Notes: generated by a model from the letters alone, not told the origin. A stretch of DNA of 64,000 nt from Anagrus nilaparvatae (GCA_022575985.1 JAKSXM010000237.1:2250501-2314500); one strand, 5' to 3'; shown: positions 43,690 through 55,962, counted from the first letter of the stretch. A program made the numbers and translations.

Positions 43690-45860
43690 AATTGCCGATA
43701 ATAATTGAAATTTATATCAAAAAAGTATGTAATAATTTTTATGTTCCCAAATTGTTAAATATAATTAAAAAATTATTAGAAAAGTAACTTAAAGTAAAAG
43801 TAAAAGTTAACTTGTAATATACTATGTAATTTAATTAATTAGGTAAAAATAACTTTAGATTTCAATTTTACAAATTTTGCTTTTTATCTAAATTTTATAA
43901 TTGTTCTTCTTAGATCTTGATATACTCCAGTAAAATCACGGTTTTGGTGGTATTGTTTGTGGCCGCTACCAGATATGGTCTACTATAGGTTTTTTGGGTC
44001 GCTGAACACGAAAATCGGGGTTTTTTCAATGCGCAATTGGAGCTTGACCCTTAAAACGGGCAAAACTGCCCCTAAAAAGGGCATTTTTGCTGTATTCATT
44101 GTAAGCCTTTGAAATTTGGAAAACGAGGGTTTTTCGGGTCGCTGATAACAAATATTGCAGTTATAACTATGAAAAATTACCCCTTCACCTTTAAATCGGG
44201 CAAAACTGCCCCTGCAGAAGGGCATTTTTGCTGTATTCATTGTAAGCCTTTTAAATTTGGTATACGGGGGTTGTTTGGGTCGCTGATAACAAATATTGCA
44301 TTTATAACTATGAAAAATTACCCCTTCACCCTTAAATCGGGCAAAACTGCCCCTACAAAAGGGCATTTTTGCTGTATTCATTGTAAGCCTTTTAAATTTA
44401 GTATACGGGGGTTTCGTGGTTCGCTGATAACGAATATTGCAGTTATAACTATGAAAGATTAGCCCTTTACCCTTAAATTGGGCAAAATTGCTTTTAAAAG
44501 GGGTGTTTTCGCTACTTTCAATCTAGCCCTTCAAGATTTGGTGTAATAGGGTTTTTTGGGGCACTGATCACAAAAATCGATGTCTTTTCAATTAAAACGT
44601 AACTCTTCAACCTTATATTAGACGAAACTACTCCTAAAAGGGGCGCTTTCGCTATATTCGTTCTAGCCTTCTAAGATTTAGTCTGATAGGGTTTTTTAGT
44701 TCGCTAGTCACAATAAACAGCCCTTGAAGGGTTATTTTGAGGCATAATAAAAGTTTTGTTTAAAGCAAAAAAAATTTTTTTTAATTTTTGAAAAATTTTT
44801 CAAATGATAAAACATTTGCTTACCTTTATTTTATAAATAAGATATAACTTGTAAAATGTATGATTATATGATTATATTATACTTGCATGATTCATTTATT
44901 TATACCTTTCAAACCTTTTAGGAGTAGTTTTAGCAAATTTGAGACTGAAGACTTAATTTTTTATTGTAAAAAACGCGATTTTCGTGATCAGCGACCTAAA
45001 AAACCTTTTAAGACCAAATCTTGGAGGGCTAGAGCGAAAGTAGAAAAGACACCCCTTTTAGGGGAACTTTTAGCCAATTTAAGGGTAAAGGGATTATTTT
45101 TCATAGTTATAACTTGAATATTCGTGATCAGCGACCCCAAAAACCTTTATTAGACCAAATCTTGGAGGGCTAGAGTGAAAGTAGTAAAAACACCCCTTTT
45201 ATGGGTAGTTTTGTCCAATTTAAGGGTTAAGGGGTAAGTTTTCATAGTTATAACTGCAATATTCGTTATCAGCGACCCGATAAACCCCCGTATACCAAAT
45301 TTAAAAGGCTTACAATGAATACAGCAAAAATGTCCTTTTTAGGGGCAGTTTTGCCCGATATAAGGGTCAAGTGGTAATTTTTCATAGTTATAATTGCAAT
45401 ATTCGTTATCAGCGACCCAAAAAACCTCTGTATACCAAATTTCAAATGCTTACAATGAATACAGCAAAAATGCCCTTTTTAGGGGCAATTTTGCCCGATT
45501 TAAGGGTCAAGCCCCAATTGTGCATAGAAAAGACCCCGATTTTCGTGTTCAGCGACTCAAAAAACCTATAGTAGACCAAATCTGGTGGCGGCCACAAACA
45601 ATACCACCCCCCCCCCCTCCCCGTCATTTGACTGGAGTAATAAGCAGCGAACATACTCTCGAAACGTCGATGTAAAAAATTTTTTTTAAATAAATAATTT
45701 TAGTTCCTATCAGATCAAATAGAAAAGATTTTATTAAATTAATTTCTTTTCTAATAATTTTTTAATTATATTTAACAATTTGGGAACATAAAAAGTATTT
45801 CATACTTTTTTTATATAAATTTTAATTATTTTCACTTTTTGGCCAGCAGCGTGAATATTA
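43690..45860. repeat. 2.2-kb foldback structure of inverted 141-bp repeats with Penelope-like ends
   Basis: The left arm (43690-44740) recurs as its reverse complement in 44900-45860. Outer ~250 bp of the arms match each other and partly the block at 39275-39480 (GTTCCCAAATTGTTAAATAT, AAAAAATTATTAGAAAAG). The inner parts are tandem units of 141 bp marked by GGGCATTTTTGCTGTATTCA: starts near 44079, 44220 and 44361, then diverged units at 44500 and 44641. The right arm has matching units (45305 and 45446 clear; 45155 and 45015 diverged). 141 bp is 47 codons, so a repeated frame stays open on several strands; I take these frames as by-products. Structure resembles Foldback-type elements. Confidence 0.85.
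45605..45617 (+). repeat. Poly-C run
   Basis: About 13 C in the right foldback arm; the mirrored spot in the left arm lacks it. Confidence 0.9.
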
Positions 45861-47728
45861 TTGATTTTAAACAGCCAAATTTTTTAGCATTTATTTTAAG
45901 TTGTTTGTAATTTAAGTTTTTCTTATAATTTTTCGTCTGCAAGCAAAATTGGCCGTTTATAATTGCCTATTTTATATTTATAACGGTAAATACTCTTTTT
46001 TGTCGGGAGAAATTAAAGAAAAATGGCCGATCCAATTGAAATGTTGCATATGACTTGAAATTTCGGCGTTAACCTTAACTTTTAAATAGTTCATTGTACA
46101 TCTCGTTATCTTTAGCCAAAAAAAATTTATGGTCAAAATTCCTTTTTTTTTCAACAATTACAAAAAATTTTTATATTTAATCCATTAGGTCCCTCTATAT
46201 CTAAGTGTTATGAAAAATTTCCGTACAGTACCGTATGCTTAGATGATAACTCAATAAAATGCTGCTTTAAAGTTTCAAATTCCGACTTTTTTCAGCTGTA
46301 AATTAGCCGTAAAACCTACAGTAAGTAAAAGGCACAAATCTTTATATATAAATGTTTATAAACAGAGGGTTTTTTAAGCACGTTATTGGGGGGGGGGGGG
46401 GCGAATTTAGAATTCTTTCAATTTAGAGACTTAGAATGATTTGAGTTTAGATCCGTATAATTATTCTCGAAAGAGAATTTTTTTTTTTAAATTTTAAACC
46501 CAAAATAAAATAATTTTAAAAACATCCTACTTAAATAATTATTATATTTTTTGAAAAGTATTAACATTTTTCAATAGATTTAAGAAAAACGAAATATAGG
46601 TGCATTCATTTTTTCAGGATTGTGTCTACGATTTTAAAGTAAATAGCTAAGGCTCTAGAAGGCACGGATCAATAAAAGGATTAATAAAATAGAGATTGTC
46701 TTTGTGCCACAAAAATATAGTATTTTCATAAAAATAACAATAAGATAAGTAGTACCACTACAAAATATTGCGAAAAAAATTTTTTCTCGATATACAGCTT
46801 TTTTCCACTCGCGCCAGATATACAGCAGTTTTCGCGCTCATCATCGATATATGGCAGTCTTCGCGTCTATGATCGATATAGTAACTATGGTAACGCTTTT
46901 GTCTTAAATACAGATGAGCCTAATTTTTTCTGTGACTTAGAAATTTTTGCAACAACAGGAGCTATTTGATTCATCCTCTTCTACGCTTTACCTAAAAAAT
47001 CAGGAAAATAGAACAAAAATTTGCAAGGTAGATGGCTTAGAGTCCCATAAGTGGATGTTAAACAACAAAATGTTACTGAGTCAACTCTCTCGGAAGATTT
47101 TTCCTGTACAGTTTTTGAAGAGGAGCTACAATCGTTTTAAGATTTATTTATAATATATTAAGAGAAATTTTAGAAATTAAAATTATATGGTTTTCAAAGT
47201 TCCTTAATGAGTTATAATCAAAAATTCATATTCATTTTACCTTATAACAACACCTTTTTTCAATATTAATAAATTATAACTTTCATAAAACTTTAGAATA
47301 CTTATACACATTACAAAAAACACAAATAGAAGAAAGAGAACACGTAATATTCAATCGTATAATATTCTTTGATATCAAATGAGACTATGCCTACTTCTAA
47401 ATAGCCTTTAGCCAGGGTAGTTAAAATATCAGGGTAAAGAATGTATAAAAAGAAAAAATCATATTATTATTATTAGAATAAAATGACTAAAAAAACATTT
47501 AAAAAAAATTTTTATGCACATCAAGTTTTCAATATAACCGCTTTATTGGGTACCAGAATTTCTCCCAAAAAATTAATGCCCAGGGATGAAAATTTAAATA
47601 GTAAAATTATGATAAAATCATTTACACGACTTCATATATATTGCTAAATCTTATTTAAAAATCAAAGCATTTTGATATTTTAAAGTTTTAGAAATCTCCT
47701 TTATAGTCAATAATTTATTTTACCCGAA
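45861..47728. other. Non-coding stretch
   Basis: No gene supported. Holds a G run (about 46388-46401) with an inverted relative of the AAGTCCCTAAA minisatellite (46400-46470) and a small repeat CGATATA-x-GCAG (46795-46885). The 68-codon frame at 46947-47153 resembles nothing known to me. Confidence 0.5.
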
Positions 47729-48265
47729 ACTTAATTTTTTGAAAATTTTGTTCTCCAAACTTTTTACATAAAAAAATAAAAAAAACAGTAGTATTTTTTC
47801 TTTTTGGTTGTAGTAAAAGTTCCAATATCTGAAAATAGGGTTAATACTCGATCTGCAACTCGATATCTACAATCTAAAACTTAATTTTTTGAACTCTTTT
47901 TTCTCAAAACTTAAAAAAAAAAAAACAACAATATTGCTTTCCTTTTTGAAAGTAGTACCTCCTTTTTTTGGTGGGAGTACTAGTTTTAGAAAGTCAATTT
48001 TTTTGATCCAAAAATTAATTTTATAAAAATTTTTTTTATAATATTTTTTACATAAAAAAATAAAAATAATAGCAATATTTTTTTTCTTTTTGTACGTAGT
48101 ACCTAATCTTTTCCTATGAAAGTTCTTATATATCTAGAATTATCGTTTTTACTCGATATCTCCAATTGATACTTAATTTTTTGAAAATTCTTCTTTCTAA
48201 ATTTTACACAAAAAAAAATAAAAAAAATAGCCGTAGATTTTTTCTTTTGGGATGTAGTATTTAAT
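47729..48265. repeat. AT-rich tandem repeat, four diverged units of ~135-160 bp
   Basis: Units begin ACTTAATTTTTTGAA (47729, 47879, about 48012, 48172), then an ATAAAAAAATAAAAA block and a TTTTTCTTTTTG-GTAGTA block. They differ by indels. Confidence 0.7.
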
Positions 48266-48520
48266 TTTTTTTCGAGAAGTACTAATATCTAGAATTATTA
48301 AATTATTATTTTTACTTTTAGTTATTTTCTTATATACAATGTCGCTGCTTCGACATTCTATCTTGCACCGGGAGAAAACATTCACACCGCGCATGGATTT
48401 CGCTCATCAGCGCTTGACTCAAAAATGTTAAGTTAAGCCTTGTAACAAAGTCACGCCAAATATACAAGTTTTAGTTCAACACGTCTGCTATAGTTTAGTT
48501 TTCTGTTAAAATATTATTAC
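48266..48520. other. Spacer before the LINE
   Basis: No gene. Ends in an ATT-rich run (48511-48545) that is probably the LINE's 3' simple-repeat tail. Confidence 0.45.
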
Positions 48521-51062
48521 TATTATATTATATTATTATTAAATTTATTTAAAAATAGAAAATATAGTACACTCTTGTTCTTACATTTTTAGTCAAATTA
48601 TAGTAATTAAAGATAAATATACAGTAAATTTCATTAAAAATTAGTCAACAATAGTAAATATTATAAAATAGTCAACATTGATATAAGTAAATATTTAAAG
48701 TAAAATTAATTAATAAATTAGTAATAATAATACTGTTTTGTACTTTGTAAATAATAAAATAAAAAAAAGAAAATACTTAATAAAGAAAATTGACAAAATA
48801 GTAAATTATTATGGAATCACAATCTGAGATCTATATTTTAGCATTTTATGTTCGTGAAGTACAGTTTTATTTTATTTTTTAACTGTGAAAATGTTGGCAA
48901 TAAACGATAGCAGGGAGGTAATGAGTTCCACAAATTTGCATACTTGACTTGGAAAGAATTCTTTCCTGAGTCAGTCAGCATGGTGCGAATGTCTAAATCT
49001 TTGCGTGGACCTCTAATAGGTTTTTCAGTGGTGTAGGGCTTGAATAATGGAAATTGGAGAGGAGGTACTTTCATTCTCATTATTCTGTACATAGTTAGCA
49101 AAAAAGTCACGTCTGGTATCAGTACTCATCCAACTAAATTTTTTTCCGATACGGGGTTATATGCTCATCACGCTGAATTCCATAAATGTATCTCATGCTT
49201 GTGTTAGCAAGCCTTTGAAGTTGAGAACGTAGTTCAGATGACATGTCTGCATATACCACAGCACAATAGTCTAGGTGAGGGATAATTAAAGATTCAACTA
49301 GTCTACGTCATAGAGCTTGCGAGGTGCACGATTTGATGAAGCGCAACCCATATAATGCCCCATTTACCTTTTTTGATACAAAATTAACCTGCCTATTCCA
49401 TGACAAGGTACAGCCTAAAATAACACCAAGACTTAGTACGTCGTCAACAAAAGCAACAGTGTCACCGTTATTATCAATAGTGACATTAGTGATGTTTAAT
49501 TTTTTAAATTGACTAAACAAATGAGAGGTACCGAAGACAATGGCTTTAGTCTTGTTGCTATTTATAGATAGATGGTTATGTTCAGCCCAAGCTGATATTT
49601 TGAGAGCTTCATTAGGAAGATGGTGGACGTCTTGTTGAATATCGTCTGGTGGAACTTGAACATAAATCTGTAAGCCGTCCGCGTATAGTTCTCTCAATGG
49701 CTTCTTATCGAAAACTAGCCGTAAATCATCCATATAAATGCAAAATTGTAATGGCCCAAGGACTGATCCTTGAGGCACTCCAATATTGATGTTACGAGAG
49801 GATGTACTTGTTTGTTTTAAGAAAATACACGTCGAGCGACCACAGAGATATGACCAGAACCACATTAGAGCAGATTTTGAGAAGCCAATGTTTTGCAATT
49901 TTAATAGCAATAAGGATGGAAATACATTGTCAAAAGCCTTGGAAAAGTCAATCCGAAGTAAAAAGGTGGCCAGTTTCTTTTCCTTGGCTAGGCGAATATC
50001 ATCAGTTAGTTTCAATAGAGCTGACTGTTTGGAACAATGCTTTCTAAAGCCAGTTTGATATTCATCAAGGATCTTTCATTTTGTTAAATAGCTGTCCACC
50101 TGGTCATGAGATTACTTTTCCAGGACTTTTGACAGAAAACATAATAAGGAAATAGGCCTGAAGTCTGAAACTGAAAATGGTGTTGAAACTTTTTTTAGAG
50201 CTAAGATACGTGATTTTTTCCAGGATTCTGGAAAGATTCCATTTTTTAAGGATGCATTAAATATCTTAGTTAAGTGGATTGCTATTGATGGAAGAGTTTT
50301 CGCAACTATGCTCTGTGGGATACCATCCTCACCTGTTGCCTGGGACTGAAAATTAGAGACTGCTAGGATGTCGTCATTTACTGTAATTTCCTTGAACATA
50401 AAGCCTTCTGGAGGAGCTGATAGAATTAAATTATGAGATGTTAATGTGTCCTCTGAATGAGAGAAAGATATGCCAGAAAAATAATTATTGAACTTATCAG
50501 GTAGGAACCTATGTAAAGCGTCGCTGGGTTTAGGAATTAGTCACAGGTTACGCATCTCACTCCAAAAATTTTTGTTATTGCCCAGGGAATTATTCATGCG
50601 GTTGTGCATGTAAGCATTGCGCGCATTCTCGGATTTCTTTTCAGTCAAGTCAGATAGAGTTAAATACTCATCTAATAACTGTCGAGAACCTGTCCTCTCG
50701 TAACGTCTGCGTGTTGCGTCTGGTTTGGAAATCAGTAATTTTAAATCAGTGTTAACCCAAGAATATAATGCTTTTTTAGGTTTAAGTTGTTTCTCAGGTG
50801 CTAAATGGTTAATTGCTGTTTGTAGATTCTCTGTAAGTTTGTCCAGTCCCTGTTCCACGTCAAAATTTTTGTTGTCAGTGAAAATCGTCCAATCTTGAGT
50901 GCTTAGCAGAGAGTTGATGTCATTTGGTGAGATTTTATTAATGCACCTGTAGGGATGATTTTCATTAGTTGAGGATGGATAGAAAATATCAAGAGTCACT
51001 GTGACATGTCTGCTGGGAAAAGATGGTAGAAAGCTAATGAGAGAATTATAGGTGGTGATGGT
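48520..51062 (-). pseudogene. CR1/Jockey-like LINE ORF2, 5'-truncated
   Basis: Minus-strand element from inside the endonuclease-RT linker (ITTYNSLISFLPSFP, about 51055) to an ATT-rich tail. 50999-50541 is the linker with ALYSWVNTDLKLLISK and NKNFWSEMRNL. 50399-50112: NFQSQATGEDGIPQSIVAKT and VSDFRPISLLCFLSKVLEK. 50015-49308: LLRIDFSKAFDNV, IGVPQGSVLGPLQFCIYMDD, and LYADGLQIYVQ, where the usual YADD reads YADG (codon at 49674-49676). The C-terminus lies at 49300-48838: LIIPHLDYCAVVYADM and NLWNSLPPCYRLLPTFSQLK. At least four frame breaks plus the active-site change make it inactive. It is more divergent from the 30.7-36.95 kb LINE than two copies of one family would be. Confidence 0.88.
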
Positions 51063-51746
51063 CCGTATCGAGCCGAATACGCTAATTACGAATTCGAGAA
51101 AAACATGCTCAATTAAATTTAGATTGCGTGGATAAAAAACGATTAAAAAGTAATCAACACGTGGCTCATTCTAGCGAATTTTTATAAGTGAATTTATAAG
51201 TAAAATTAAACAGTGAATTAAAACAAAATTGAAAATTTAGTGTTGTGAAAATTACAAAAAACGTGTTGTGCAAAATTATTCATATAAGTGTGCATTTAAA
51301 AGTTTTAATAAAATAATCAATAAATTTTCGTGTGCATTTTTTATTACAAAAAAGGGTTAAGTGCACTTTTGGGATAAGTACACTGCATCAAACTCATTAA
51401 AAATACCACGCGAGCGGGCTCTTGTATTAGGAGCATGGAAAGTGGCAGAAGTCGCCATTATCTTTTTCGAGAAAGAAGAGGTACGAGGAAGGAGTATCAA
51501 GTCTCCCCTCTCATCAATACATCAACGCGCAAGACCACACGTCAGCTGTTCTCCCACCATCTCATTTGACGCGGATATCTATACATAACCGTTAAAGCAC
51601 TTTCGAGAAAGACTTCAGACACAGGTGTATGAAAGGTTGTCATTCATCGGGCGCCTTTTTTCTACATTATAAAATTCAGGTTAAGAGTAAATTAAGCCTG
51701 TTTTACGAGGTAATATCTGTTTATTTTCCATCTTTATCTCATCAAT
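51063..51746 (+). other. 5' leader of the BEL/Pao-type gag
   Basis: AT-rich, A-rich sequence such as GTGTTGTGAAAATTACAAAA, typical of the leader of BEL/Pao elements, ends at the gag ATG (51747). A more mixed block at 51395-51600 has no convincing frame. No LTR like that at 53463 is visible here, so the left end is lost or different. Confidence 0.4.
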
Positions 51747-53277
51747 ATGTCAGAAGCAGCAGAACTATATAAGCATCAAATTACTGATGGTAATATTATT
51801 ATAAATTTTATTAACAATGCTAATCTTAAAGGGGGAGAACGCAAATCATTGGCAGTCTGGACAAGCAGAAAGGAGCTACTCAAGGAGTACTGGGAGACCT
51901 TTCGACAACGTCATCTAGACCTTCAGCTTTGCAGAGAAGAACTGAAGGATAAGTCATACTTCAAGGACAACCTGTACCCGCAAGTCGAGGAGGCATACAT
52001 TGAAGCAACTAGCTTTCTCAAGGAGTCAATCAGCAGTGAAGCACCTCCAGCAACTCCAGCTTCAACCATACACACATCTCACAACGTTTTTCAGACCTTG
52101 CCAAAAATACCACTTCCAACCTTTAAGGGGCATCAACTCAAATGGGATTCCTTCAAAGAGATTTTCAAGGCCAGAATTCTCAACGCAGATTATGACCCAG
52201 TCATCAAACTGCAGCAACTTTTATCATGCCTTCAGGGTGAAGCAGCACGTCGTTTGGGCAGTCTTGAACTCACCACAGCCAACTTCAAAGTTGCATGGGA
52301 CAACTTGACTCGCAGATACGACAACAAGAGGATAAGGCTCAGTCTACACATTTCACGTCTTGTTTCAGCTCCTTCTGTCAACTCCAAAACCACAGGGGAC
52401 ATCACACGCCTGCTTGACACCTTTGAAGAAAGCATCAGGGCTCTACGAGGTTTAGAACAACCAGTGGATCACTGAGACGCCTGGTTTGTCCAGCTCATTG
52501 TTTCTAAACTGGATTACGCAACGCGAACCAATTGGGAGAAATCCAGAGAAGCTGATGATGACTTCTCAACGTACAAACAGCTCGCTGAATTCCTGGAGAA
52601 TCGTGCCCGAACTCAGGATGCTGCCAGGGCTTCCAGTGGCTTTTCACAACCTTCCAACAAACCAGAAGGACCTGCAAGCACCACTAGCAAGAAATCCAAA
52701 ATTTCAGCTCACACCACGAGTCACCAGCGATCTACGCCAAGCTGCCCACTCTGCACTGGGGAATCCCACTACTTATCTAAGTGTTCCAAGTTCCTGCAGA
52801 TGGATGTACCACAACGGCGTAACCTGATGACATCTCATCCAGATACTTGTTACAACTGTTTGGGGCCAGGGCACCAGCAAAACAAATGCTCCTCCAAGCA
52901 AACCTGTTCCTCATGCGGTGAACAACATCATAGTCTGCTCCACCAGTGACAACTCAGCAGCTCCAATAGCAGCATTTTCAGCGGCTCCAATAGCGGCAAC
53001 CTCAGCAGCTCCAATAGCAGCATCTTCAGCGGCTCCAATAGCGGCAACTTCAGCAGCTTCAATAGCAGCATCTTCAGCGGCTCCAATAGCGGCAACCTCA
53101 GCAGCTCCAATAGCAGCATCTTCAGCGGCTCCAATAACGGCGACCTCATCAGCTCCAACAGCAACCAACTCAGAAACCTGTTCCAACCAATGTGGTGTTC
53201 CAGACGTGGGTCAGTTCACGGCGGGCGGTCCAGTTTCAACGTCATACAAAACTAAAATTAATCATGTAAAAAATTAA
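51747..53277 (+). pseudogene. BEL/Pao-type Gag with nonsense codons and a 16-residue repeat tail
   Basis: From ATG 51747: N-terminal helices, then IPLPTFKGHQLKWDSFKEIF (about 52105), LSCLQGEAARRL, AWDNLTRRYDNKR and LRGLEQPVDH. A TGA at 52473 replaces a likely Trp before DAWFVQLIVSKLDY. The same frame continues to CPLCTGESHYLSKC, CYNCLGPGHQQNKC and CSSCGEQHHSLLH (52740-52948), nucleic-acid-binding knuckles. After another TGA (52948) the frame holds a 16-residue unit SSSNSSIFSGSNSGNL about four times, then ends near 53230. Protease, RT and integrase are missing: the 3' end and an LTR follow directly, so pol was deleted. Its start differs from the gag at 2497, so this is another family. Confidence 0.85.
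52955..53163 (+). repeat. 48-bp minisatellite in gag
   Basis: Alternating 24-bp halves AGCAGCTCCAATAGCAGCAT-CTTC and AGCGGCTCCAATAGCGGCAA-CTTC, about four full 48-bp units with few changes. Because 48 is divisible by three, all forward frames stay open: Ser/Asn-rich in the gag frame, Ala/Ile/Ser-rich in another. Confidence 0.92.
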
Positions 53278-53462
53278 TTAAGTTTTCTGTTTTTCTTTTT
53301 CAATTTTTATTAAATTTACAACTTAATTAATTTTGAAGTTGAAAGTCATGTAAAAATAAAATTCAAATTTGCATTGTATAGAATCACGCGTTCAATTCAA
53401 TTTAAATATCAATTACTAAAGAAACTTATTTTGTTAAATAAGATTTAACAAGGCGGGCGGTA
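53278..53462 (+). other. 3' end of the deleted BEL/Pao-type element
   Basis: Non-coding; ends in the purine-rich AAGGCGGGCGG just before the LTR, a candidate polypurine tract for plus-strand priming. Confidence 0.5.
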
Positions 53463-54063
53463 TGTTACGGCCAGTAACAAAAAATCCATATTTTTCTTTT
53501 TTTCTAATACGTAATCAATTATTAATTCTTTAAATTCTCGCGCGTTAACTTTCTATTTATTGATACAATAACTTTTTGATTTATCGACCTACTTTTGTTA
53601 AAAAACCCCTCCCTTTATGTAAATTTTCAGGTTTCTATAAAACCGTTTACTGCGCTCGTTTCCTTCTTCTTCGGTGGTCAATCGTCGCGTTGAAAAGATC
53701 TAAACTCAAAGTTTTTATTATCAATTACCGCCCGGTTCGTTTCACCTTAAATTAAATTCATTTTTTCTTATTAATTCAAATACAGTCCGCTTATTCATTT
53801 TTTCTTATTAATTCAAATTTCGGGAAATTAGTGCTCGTTATTATCTATATGCTTTGTTAAAACGTTTAATTAAATTCAAGTGAAATTTCAAGTTCGCTTG
53901 TAATTATTAGAATAAGTTTTATTTTGAATAAACAATTTGGGTGTCAAGGACGGGCACCCATAATTTCAAATTAAAATTCTGTGAGTGATTATTTATCTTT
54001 TAAACTTTTTTCCAAAATCCATTTCCCGGAATTTCCTCTATATTTTTCACGAAAATATAACAT
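53463..54063 (+). mobile_element. LTR copy A (BEL/Pao-type 3' LTR)
   Basis: Begins TGTTACGGCCAGTAAC, has AATAAACAATTTGG at 53926 (poly(A) signal) and ends near ATATAACA. The whole length aligns with the split LTR at 30553-30697/36956-37862, apart from an extra ~470 bp in that copy. TG..CA borders and the preceding purine tract suit a 3' LTR. The right border is set where similarity between copies ends. Confidence 0.75.
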
Positions 54064-55962
54064 AAGGGTCGTTTACGGCCGAAAATGGACAATTGGTTTA
54101 TTAACAATTACGATGAGAGAATCGGCGATGAAAAATTGCCGATTACGGGAATTGAAAGGTGTATTTTATACAAAAAAAAATGAGACCAACTGGAAATATT
54201 TTGGTTGAATTGCAAGATGACAACATTATTTGGAAAATTGCCTGAAAACTAAATTTTATGACTTTGCGATAACACTGAACTAAACCAGCACCCTTAAAAA
54301 AAATCTAAGCAGTTAATCCTGAGCTAGTTAAAAAAACACAAAAATATGATAATTTACCTTTCTAGAGGTTCAGAAAAGTTATCTGTACGCTTGACAGTCA
54401 TTTAACTCAAAAAAATGCTAAATTTGGAAAATCAAGCTACAATATTTGGCCCATTACTCTGAATCCATCAAGAATAAATAAAAATAACCAATTTCATCGT
54501 TTTTAGTGACCCAAAAAACATACGGAATGCCCATTTCAAATAATTTCTAAACATTTTTTAGTCCGCAGCAAGTTATTGACGTCAAAAACTGTCCAATTTT
54601 CGATATTTTTGCAAAAAAAGCGGTATCACATCGTATTATATATACGAATACCTACAAATTCAATTTTTTTTCATTTTAGTTTACGTTTGAATTACTCTGA
54701 AGCTGAATTTTATTCATTTTTGAGTCTTTATAGCCCACTGTGTGGTGTACGCCACGCGTTCTTTTGAGATTTCTAAAAAACTGGTAATTGATCTTTTCTT
54801 TTATTTTTGAAAGCCCGAGGGTTCAAATTTATATACTAGCATAGGTTTACACAGAAAAAAACCAGAAACATTAGCATAAAATAATAAGGTGAATTAATAA
54901 ATGTTTTTAATTTATTTTAATGATTTTTAATTTATTTTAATTAACTTTTTGCCTTAAAAAAATAATTCAAAATAGATGATTCCATCGTTTTTAGCGACCA
55001 AAGAATCTATGAAATACCCCCCGAAATTTTATTTTTATGTTGCCTTTTAAGTTTAGTAGCTTAAGTTCCGCCCGACGTTCCTGAGCCCATTTTCAAATAT
55101 CAAAAATGCTTTTGCATTGTCCAACGACTAATTATTTTTAGACACGGTTTACGCAGAACTTAATTTTCATTAAATGACATCCAAAAACGCTTGAGCACCT
55201 TAAAAAATCGAAAAGTCGATTTTTTTTTGGCAGTCTAATATACATACATATACTACGGTCCCAGTCCCGCGTTATTCGCGGTTTTTTTTCGGCCCTTATT
55301 ACCCGCGAATACGGAGGGTTTCCTGTATATACTTTTTATTGGGCACCATTAACTAGTCATAATTGTCATTGTCCATCCAAGAAAGTTTTTTGAATCCCAA
55401 AAATTAAGTATACGAACTTTCTAACACAGAATAATAAAGACTAGAAGTTCTGTAAAGCAGATGAATCAAAATTCCTAAAAACCAGTGCAATTTTGATAAA
55501 ATATTAGAAGTTATTATTTGTAGAGGGCTTAAATTAAGGAAGACTCGCCAATACTAATCTCAAGAGACCTCTTAGATCCTGAGAAAATCAAACATATTTT
55601 AGTGAAAAAATAAGAAATATTTTTTCGTTCTCGACCACAAACTTCTGAGGTCAATATATCAGAACTATTAAAGTATTTTTAAAAAGTAAAAAAAAGTCTG
55701 GGTGAATCACGTATTTTGGAATAAAATAAAAAATAATAAATTTTGGGTAAACATTTGTTTTAATATATAATATAGGATATACATGTTATGCGCAATCCAC
55801 GAAATTGTATAATACTAGGATTGTGCAAAAGACTATATTTGCTTTTACATTCCTAGTATTGTATAAATATCGATATACGATCCTAAGATCGTATGCTTCT
55901 TATTGTTCAGTCGTGAAATTGTTAAAAAATAACCCAAATAAAAACTAAAAAATTTGCGAAAA
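54064..55962. other. Non-coding stretch, possibly host intron
   Basis: No gene or strong repeat apart from the palindromic block at 55240-55325. If the DH exon belongs to a gene reading leftward, this is its intron; no PH-domain exon was found here. Confidence 0.45.
55240..55325. repeat. Short inverted repeat with ATTCGCGG ends
   Basis: Left ACGGTCCCAGTCCCGCGTTA-TTCGCGG and right (reverse complement) ACAGGAAACCCTCCGTATTCGCGG face each other across about 20 bases, flanked by TATA-like sequence. Resembles the two ends of a pogo/Tigger-type element with nearly all of the inside gone. Confidence 0.45.

Noticed and set aside
43983..45675. Several open frames on both strands in the foldback region as genes
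   Set aside because: They are by-products of a 141-bp repeat whose length is divisible by three, and they appear in both arms and both strands.
46947..47153. 68-codon frame as a small gene
   Set aside because: Biased composition and no recognisable motif or neighbour support.
52911..53277. Ala/Ile-rich and Leu/Glu-rich frames over the gag minisatellite
   Set aside because: They are other frames of the 48-bp repeat; the gag frame explains the region.
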